From NCBI GenBank assembly GCA_945872035.1, contig CAMBYA010000054.1, positions 1 to 10,699 on the forward strand: 10,699 nt of DNA. Reading direction: 5' to 3'. This document shows positions 6,783-10,699 of this stretch, one piece after another. Made by a program: the position numbers and the translations under genes. The notes under the pieces were generated by a model, which was not told the origin of the DNA, did no database searches, and worked only from the letters and a program-made list of their open reading frames with translations. Numbering within the stretch: position 1 is the stretch's first letter; each line of letters begins with the position of its first letter. The DNA is from Rhizobium sp. Q54. GTDB taxonomy: Bacteria > Pseudomonadota > Alphaproteobacteria > SMXS01.

Positions 6783-7196
6783 TCAGGACTTGGCGACGAT
6801 GTCGATCTTGCGGATGACCGGTTGGCTTTTCGGTCTCGTCAGATCCACGGTCAGCAGACCGTTCGCGACGCCCGCATGGACGACTTCGATGCCGTCGGCC
6901 AATACGTAACGCCGCTGGAACTGTCTGGTTGCGATGCCGCGGTGAACAAAGGTCCGCGTCTTGTCGTCGGGCTGCGCGCCGGCGACGATCAGCTGGTTGT
7001 CTTCGATCGTGACACTCAGGTTCTCGGGCAGGAACCCGGCGACCGCCAACACGATGCGCCAGCTGGTCTCGCTGGTCTGCTCGATGTTATAGGGCGGATA
7101 GCCGTCGTCCGCCGAGCGGGCGGCACGTTCGAGCATGCCTTCCAGCCGCTCGAAGCCGAGCAGGAACGGGCTCGACAACAAGGATACACGCGTCAC
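6783..7196 (-). CDS. Hsp20/IbpA-type small heat-shock protein
   Basis: Small heat-shock proteins are ATP-independent holdases that keep unfolding clients soluble for DnaK/ClpB. The 137-residue protein has a short hydrophobic N-terminal arm (LLSSPFLLGFERLEGMLERA) and the alpha-crystallin domain, beginning PPYNIEQTSETSWRIVLAVAGF. The conserved segments LSVTIEDNQLIVAG, HRGIATRQFQRRYVLADGIEV and GVANGLLTVDL follow; A-x-x-N-G-L-L/V-T is the family signature. A basic tail ends with SQPVIRKIDI, which resembles the I-x-I/V oligomerisation motif. GTG 7196 is chosen because a strong AAGGAGG (complement of 7202-7208) lies five bases upstream. The frame is open to 7247, but that would lie within the leader. 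It has a heat-shock-type promoter and a foldable leader (separate entries) and is followed by the DUF1150 gene. Confidence 0.93.
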   Translation of the reverse strand: MTRVSLLSSPFLLGFERLEGMLERAARSADDGYPPYNIEQTSETSWRIVLAVAGFLPENLSVTIEDNQLIVAGAQPDDKTRTFVHRGIATRQFQRRYVLADGIEVVHAGVANGLLTVDLTRPKSQPVIRKIDIVAKS

Positions 7197-7201
7197 TCTG
7201 G

Positions 7202-7245
7202 CCTCCTTCCTCGAAGCGGGCAGTGATCGGGCCCCGAAGGCGCCC
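7202..7245 (-). promoter_or_regulatory. Structured hsp20 leader with masked Shine-Dalgarno (candidate RNA thermometer)
   Basis: In the minus-strand transcript, 7245-7229 folds into GGGC, a bulged G, CC, a UUCG tetraloop, GG and GCCC. Just downstream (7220-7202), CCGCUU can pair imperfectly with the Shine-Dalgarno AAGGAGG, with an internal G-A mismatch. An alternative CUUC-GAAG stem also covers part of it, and GCCUUC near 7242 can pair with GGAGGC. Imperfect pairing over the ribosome binding site of a small heat-shock gene resembles ROSE-type thermometers of alphaproteobacteria. The folding is my hand reading, not a computed structure. Confidence 0.4.
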
Positions 7246-7281
7246 ATTGAGTCGCGGCCCGGAACCCGGCACCGCTTGTAT

Positions 7282-7314
7282 TCTATGTGGTTACGGCGCG
7301 CGCGGGTTCAAGGG
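7282..7314 (-). promoter_or_regulatory. Sigma32 (RpoH) heat-shock promoter of hsp20
   Basis: On the minus strand CCCTTGAA (7314-7307), an exact match to the core of the heat-shock -35 element, is followed after 16 bases by CCACATAGA (7290-7282), close to the -10 consensus CCCCATtTa. The spacer is within the accepted 13-17 range. Transcription would start near 7275, giving a leader of about 79 nt before the hsp20 GTG. Confidence 0.65.
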
Positions 7315-7323
7315 CCGGCCGCC

Positions 7324-7351
7324 CTGCGGTCGATGCATGTGCCGACCGCAG
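7324..7351. repeat. Perfect 9-bp inverted repeat in the divergent hsp20/Sel1-SPOR intergenic region
   Basis: CTGCGGTCG (7324-7332) and CGACCGCAG (7343-7351) are perfect reverse complements around a 10-bp centre that begins with the palindrome ATGCAT (7333-7338). It lies 9 bp upstream of the hsp20 -35 and about 50 bp upstream of the -10-like element for the divergent gene. No T-run flanks it. It does not resemble the CIRCE element. An operator or cruciform is possible; its function is unknown. Confidence 0.6.
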
Positions 7352-7378
7352 CATCTGCGTGACTCGGGGCTTATATTG

Positions 7379-7407
7379 TGGCTTGGACCCGACGTTGCCG
7401 CTATAAA
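7379..7407 (+). promoter_or_regulatory. Possible promoter of the Sel1-SPOR gene
   Basis: TATAAA (7402-7407) is a good -10 element in an otherwise GC-rich region, and transcription from about 7414 would leave a short leader before the ATG at 7433. The hexamer 17 bases upstream (TGGCTT, 7379-7384) is a poor -35, and the better TTGGAC (7383-7388) is only 13 bases away. The -10 is the sole firm part. Confidence 0.25.
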
Positions 7408-7432
7408 TGGTGCTGACGGACACCAACGGATA

Positions 7433-8986
7433 ATGCCCCAGATGGCCCCTTGTCATGGTACGTCGATGTGTGGCGCGGGGACCGGGCCCGGTCCCCGGCG
7501 TGTCGCCGCGCGGCTGCTCCGCACCACATTGCTGCTGCTCGCCGTGTCGGCCGCGCCGGCCCACGCCGATTTCAAGGCGGGCGCCGAAGCCTATGCGCGG
7601 GGCGACTACAAGACTGCGGTCGACGAGTGGCTTCCCTCCGCGGCGAATGGCGACCCGCGCGCGCTGTTCAATCTGGGACAGATGTACCGGCTGGGACTCG
7701 GCGCTGACAAGGATCTGGTCAAGGCCGAGCAGTATTACCGGCGTGCCGCCGAACTGGGCCATGTGGGCGCGCAGGCTAATCTGGGGTCCATGCTCTACGA
7801 CCGTACGCCGCGGCAAGGAACCGAGGCGGTCGCGTTCTGGCGTCAGGCGGCGCGCGGCGGAGACGTCAAGTCCCAGTACCTGCTGGGCGTGCAGCTTTTC
7901 AACGGCGAGTTCGTCACGCGCGATTACGTGGAGGCGTATGCCTGGCTGACCCTGGCGTCGAGGGCCGGCATCCGCGAAGCCGCCGAGGCGCTCGCGGCCA
8001 CCCGGACCTACCTTGAAGCGCCCGCGATCGAAGAGGCGACCAGACTCGCGGACACGCTGGTGACACCGCCCCCGCAGGCAGCGGCCGTGCCGGTCATCCG
8101 GACCCGCGCCGAGCCCGATGCCGCCCAGCTCGACGGCGCCGTCCTGAGGCACGCGGTCGATGATCTCGTGACCGCCGAGCTGGCGCCCATCAGCCCGGAC
8201 GCGGTACTGGGCGCGATCCCCATCCCGCTGCGTGACGAGACCCAGCCGGCCGCCGCTGCGGCGCCGCCGGCCGCATCTGCGCCGGCACAGGTATCCACAA
8301 AGGCCGCCGATCCCAGGGACGCGGAGTACCGGGCACAGTTCGCCAGTTTCCCGACAGAACGCGAGGCGTCGGATTTGCGACGCACCCTCGCAGGCAAGTA
8401 CGCCAGTCTGCTGGGCGACGCCGGCGTCGAGGTCGAGAGACTGGACGACGGCGGCCCGCAGTCGGCGGTGTACCGGGTCAGGACCGGACCGTTGAAGGGC
8501 GAGGCGGTGGCGAAGGCGCTGTGCGCCAGCCTCGAGGCCGACGCGATCGCGTGTCAGCCGGCCAAGCGCAACCGCGTTTCGGTTGCCGTGAAGCAGGAGG
8601 CGGAAACGCTGCCCGCGCCGGCACCCATCGCTCCACCGGCGCCGGCCGTTCCGCCGCCTGCGGCGACCCAGGAGACTGTCGAGCCGCCAAATCAGGAAGC
8701 CGGGCCCGAACCCCGGGCGGTGCATGGCGGCGACAACTGGCGGGTCCAGGTCGGCGCCGGACGGACGGAGGAGGAAGCGCGATTCCGCTGGGCTCGATTG
8801 ATGGGCGCCAACGCCGATCTGCTCGATGCCGCCGAGCTCTACATCTTCAAGGCCGACCTGGGGCCCAAGGGCGTGTTCTACCGGGTGCAGATCGGCGGTT
8901 TCGGCACCCGTCCCGCGGCCATCGGCCTGTGCGAGCGACTCAAGGCCCGAAAGGTCGAATGCTTCGTGACAGCGACCAAGCCGTAG
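7433..8986 (+). CDS. Exported Sel1-repeat protein with two SPOR domains
   Basis: The 517-residue product begins with a basic, Gly-rich stretch and a signal peptide (LLRTTLLLLAVSAAPAHA, cleavage expected after residue 45), so it should act in the periplasm. Sel1/TPR-like helical repeats follow at about 50-180, with family signatures such as ALFNLGQMYRLGLGADKD and AEQYYRRAAELGHVGAQANL. After a Pro/Ala-rich linker (about 211-290), a first SPOR domain lies at 298-376 (YRAQFASFPTEREAS...VYRVRTGPL). A second Pro-rich linker (392-425) leads to a second SPOR domain at 435-513 (WRVQVGAGRTEEEA...FYRVQIGGF). SPOR domains bind denuded septal peptidoglycan, so a division- or wall-related role is inferred. 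The frame is open back to 7223, but that part overlaps the hsp20 leader and has no sensible sequence. ATG 7433 is chosen; 7442 and 7466 are alternatives that keep the signal peptide. No strong ribosome binding site is visible. Confidence 0.8.
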   Translation: MPQMAPCHGTSMCGAGTGPGPRRVAARLLRTTLLLLAVSAAPAHADFKAGAEAYARGDYKTAVDEWLPSAANGDPRALFNLGQMYRLGLGADKDLVKAEQYYRRAAELGHVGAQANLGSMLYDRTPRQGTEAVAFWRQAARGGDVKSQYLLGVQLFNGEFVTRDYVEAYAWLTLASRAGIREAAEALAATRTYLEAPAIEEATRLADTLVTPPPQAAAVPVIRTRAEPDAAQLDGAVLRHAVDDLVTAELAPISPDAVLGAIPIPLRDETQPAAAAAPPAASAPAQVSTKAADPRDAEYRAQFASFPTEREASDLRRTLAGKYASLLGDAGVEVERLDDGGPQSAVYRVRTGPLKGEAVAKALCASLEADAIACQPAKRNRVSVAVKQEAETLPAPAPIAPPAPAVPPPAATQETVEPPNQEAGPEPRAVHGGDNWRVQVGAGRTEEEARFRWARLMGANADLLDAAELYIFKADLGPKGVFYRVQIGGFGTRPAAIGLCERLKARKVECFVTATKP

Positions 8987-9004
8987 CCTGACGGTTCAAC
9001 CGGA

Positions 9005-9697
9005 TCAGTCCCAGGCGTCCATCCAGCGGTTGAGCACGGCGGCGGCGGCGGGTTCCACCATGCCGCTCACCGCGGCGGTGCGGGCGCGCAGGGCGGGGAC
9101 GTCGATGCCGCCCGCGGCCAGTTCGGCGGCGTGGCCGATCAGCCACTGCTCGATCCGGGCCGGGGCGGCCTCGGCGTGAAACTGCAGGCCGAGCACGGCG
9201 GGTCCAATGCTGAAGGCCTGGTGCGGATAGAGGTCCGAGCCGGCCAGCAGCACCGCGCCGGGCGGCAGGTCGAAGGTATCGCCGTGCCAGTGCAGCACCG
9301 GCACGTCGGACAGGCCCGCAAGGCAGGATCGCCCACCTTCGACGGTGAGCTGGATGCGTCCCCAGCCGATCTCCTTGTGTCCGCCGGGATAGACCGGCGC
9401 CCCCAGCGCCGCGGCGATGAGCTGGGCGCCCAGGCACAGCCCCAGCGTGGGCCGGCCGGCGTCGACGCGGGCCTTGATGGCCGCCAGCTCGTCGAGCAGG
9501 AACGGATAATGGTCTGTCTGGTAGACGCCGATGGGGCCGCCGCAGATCACCGCCAGGTCGGCGCCGTCGATGGCGGCGGCAATGTCGTCGATTCCGGCGT
9601 CGGCATGGGATATCTCCCAGCCGCGCGCGGCCAGCGGCGCGGCGAACAGGCCCAGATCCTCAAAGGCGACGTGACGGATGACCCTGGCCTGACGCAC
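9005..9697 (-). CDS. Class I glutamine amidotransferase (GMP synthase GATase-like)
   Basis: This stand-alone 230-residue GATase domain would hydrolyse glutamine or a related gamma-glutamyl substrate in the cytoplasm. The triad is intact: nucleophile C88 in GLCLGAQ, H174 and E176 in QFHAEA. An oxyanion-loop motif CGGPIGVYQ sits at 52-60, and HWHGDTFDLP (136-145) is typical of the GMP-synthase-like group. The substrate and partner cannot be read from sequence; related proteins act on gamma-glutamyl polyamines or have unknown targets. GTG 9697 is chosen because GGGAG (complement of 9704-9708) lies six bases upstream and homology starts at RVIRHVAFED. ATG 9727 would add ten residues without a good ribosome binding site. 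The gene converges on the Sel1-SPOR gene with only 18 bases between stop codons and follows modA on the same strand, 80 bases after its stop. Confidence 0.87.
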   Translation of the reverse strand: MRQARVIRHVAFEDLGLFAAPLAARGWEISHADAGIDDIAAAIDGADLAVICGGPIGVYQTDHYPFLLDELAAIKARVDAGRPTLGLCLGAQLIAAALGAPVYPGGHKEIGWGRIQLTVEGGRSCLAGLSDVPVLHWHGDTFDLPPGAVLLAGSDLYPHQAFSIGPAVLGLQFHAEAAPARIEQWLIGHAAELAAGGIDVPALRARTAAVSGMVEPAAAAVLNRWMDAWD

Positions 9698-9777
9698 GGC
9701 ATTCTCCCGGCAGGAGCCTAGGTCCATACCATGCCTGGTCTTTGTGGGGGAATGGGCGTGGCTCCCTCAGGCGGCGC

Positions 9778-10578
9778 TTATTTCAGGTTGATGAAGCCGT
9801 ATTTCTCGAACACGGCCCGGGATTCCGGTGTCAGGATGAAGGCGTAGAACGCGGTCGCGCCGGGCTTGCCGCCCTTGAGGATGGCGGCCGGATAGACGAT
9901 CGGCAAGTGGCTGTTCGGGGGGAAGGTGTCGACGATCCGCACCTTCTTTTCCGCACCCACATCGCTGAGATAGACGATCCCCAGCGGCGCCTCGCCGCGG
10001 GCGACGAAGGCCAGGGCCGTGCGCACGTTCTCGGCGCGCAACAGCCGGTCGGCAACATCGTTCCAAACGCCCAGGTTCGACAGCGCCGAGCGGGCATAGC
10101 GCCCGGCGGGCACGAAGTCCGGATCGCCGGTCGACAGGCGGCCGTCCTTTCCCAGCGCAGCCCCTAGCGCGAAACCCGGGGCGATCTTCAGCTGGACGTT
10201 GCTGTCCGCCGGCGCGATCAGCACCAGCCGGTTGGACAGGATGTCCTTGCGGGTCGCGACGTCGATCAGGCTGCGCTGCTGCAGGTAATCCATCCATTCC
10301 GCATCGGCGGAGATGAACAGGTCGGCGGGCGCACCGGCCTCGATCTGGCGGGCGACGGCCGAGCTGGAAGCGAAGGAGAACACCACCTTCACGCCGGTCT
10401 TTTCCGTATAGGCCTTGCCCAGATCCTGCATCGCGTTGGTCAGCGAGGCGGCGGCGAACACCGTGACCTGCTCTTGATTTTCCCGGGCTCCGGTGACCGG
10501 CACAAGCGTCGCCATGGCCAGCGCGACGGCCGCCAGGCCGGCCAGCGCGGCGCGGCGCGCGGCGTTGTTGAACAGCAT
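9778..10578 (-). CDS. modA: ModA, periplasmic molybdate-binding protein of an ABC transporter
   Basis: ModA captures molybdate (or tungstate) in the periplasm and delivers it to the ModBC transporter for molybdenum cofactor synthesis. The 266-residue protein has a twin-basic N-terminus and signal peptide (AARRAALAGLAAVALAMATL, cleavage near residues 25-31). The substrate-binding core follows, with VTVFAAASLTNAMQDL, where the Ser contacts the oxyanion. Next come FSFASSSAVARQIEAGAPAD and LFISADAEWMDYL, the family hallmark, and then GDPDFVPAGRYA with GIVYLSDVG near the C-terminal lobe. Its length fits the family (about 250-260). A good ribosome binding site, GGAGG (complement of 10584-10588), lies five bases before the ATG. 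ModB and ModC do not follow; the next gene is an amidotransferase. A palindrome over its promoter suggests molybdate-dependent control. Confidence 0.94.
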   Translation of the reverse strand: MLFNNAARRAALAGLAAVALAMATLVPVTGARENQEQVTVFAAASLTNAMQDLGKAYTEKTGVKVVFSFASSSAVARQIEAGAPADLFISADAEWMDYLQQRSLIDVATRKDILSNRLVLIAPADSNVQLKIAPGFALGAALGKDGRLSTGDPDFVPAGRYARSALSNLGVWNDVADRLLRAENVRTALAFVARGEAPLGIVYLSDVGAEKKVRIVDTFPPNSHLPIVYPAAILKGGKPGATAFYAFILTPESRAVFEKYGFINLK

Positions 10579-10598
10579 GATCCCCTCCAGATTTTGGT

Positions 10599-10624
10599 TC
10601 GCTATATCTGTCTGACTATATCGA
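10599..10624 (-). promoter_or_regulatory. ModE/Mo-box-like operator overlapping the modA promoter
   Basis: TCGCTATA (10599-10606) and TATATCGA (10617-10624) form inverted half-sites matching at seven of eight positions, with a 10-bp centre. ModE-type regulators bind palindromes with CGnTATA-type half-sites upstream of mod operons. Read on the minus strand, the box contains a good -10, TATAGT (10620-10615), though no clear -35 precedes it. Binding here would block modA transcription when molybdate is plentiful. The site is 21 bp upstream of the start codon. Confidence 0.6.
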
Positions 10625-10699
10625 CTGCCGGCAAGTAAAATTCGCTGGATCGGGCATTTCCACCGCCGGTCGGAGGAATTTTGCGACGCCGCCGGTTCC

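Noticed and set aside
7223..7432. N-terminal extension of the Sel1-SPOR frame
   Set aside because: It runs through the hsp20 leader, its promoter and the 9-bp dyad, encodes a Cys/Arg-rich stretch with no homology pattern, and would bury the signal peptide.
7283..8725. Long open frame (480 codons) on the minus strand opposite the Sel1-SPOR gene
   Set aside because: It is Arg/Gly-rich, shows no recognisable domain, and covers the plus-strand gene with clear Sel1 and SPOR motifs. Such shadows are common in GC-rich DNA.
8992..9002. CGGTTCAACCG palindrome between the convergent Sel1-SPOR and amidotransferase genes
   Set aside because: The arms are five bases with a one-base centre. The foldable stem would be only three pairs, too weak for a terminator.

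Overview
The window looks like chromosomal core DNA from a high-GC alphaproteobacterium, probably Rhodospirillales-like (inferred from gene content, not from any search). Four things point there: an NrnC-type diribonuclease, the order lptC-lptA-lptB-rpoN-hpf-ptsN, an Hsp20 gene paired with a DUF1150 gene, and Sel1/SPOR envelope proteins. I see no insertion sequence, phage gene, CRISPR array or toxin-antitoxin pair.

Layout. Bases 1-617 (minus strand) hold the N-terminal two thirds of an NDUFA9-like NAD(P)-binding protein, cut by the window edge. A sigma70-type promoter then drives tRNA-Leu(CAG) at 801-887, followed after 38 nt by nrnC. From about 1555 to 6500 runs a plus-strand block: lptC, lptA, lptB (LPS export), rpoN (sigma54), hpf (long-form ribosome hibernation factor) and ptsN (EIIA-Ntr). 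A clear promoter (TTGACA-N17-TATGGT) sits between rpoN and hpf, so hpf-ptsN can be expressed apart from the upstream genes. The lptB-rpoN gap carries a GC-rich dyad whose 3' arm contains the rpoN ribosome binding site.

Bases 6537-7196 (minus) hold hsp20 followed by a small DUF1150 gene. Upstream of hsp20 are a sigma32 (heat-shock) type promoter and a leader that can fold over the Shine-Dalgarno sequence. Divergent from it, 7433-8986 encodes an exported protein with Sel1-like repeats and two SPOR domains. Convergent to that are a class I glutamine amidotransferase (9005-9697, minus) and modA, the periplasmic molybdate-binding protein (9778-10578, minus). ModA has a ModE/Mo-box-like palindrome over its promoter and is not followed by modB/modC.

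How the parts fit. LptC, LptA and LptB are three parts of the LPS transenvelope machine, while LptF, LptG and LptD must be encoded elsewhere. RpoN, Hpf and PtsN form a familiar proteobacterial neighbourhood linking nitrogen/PTS signalling, sigma54 transcription and ribosome hibernation. The window is mostly conserved housekeeping. I found no wholly new system; the most interesting signals are regulatory: a candidate RNA thermometer at hsp20, the sequestered rpoN start, the modA operator and an unexplained 9-bp dyad at 7324-7351.
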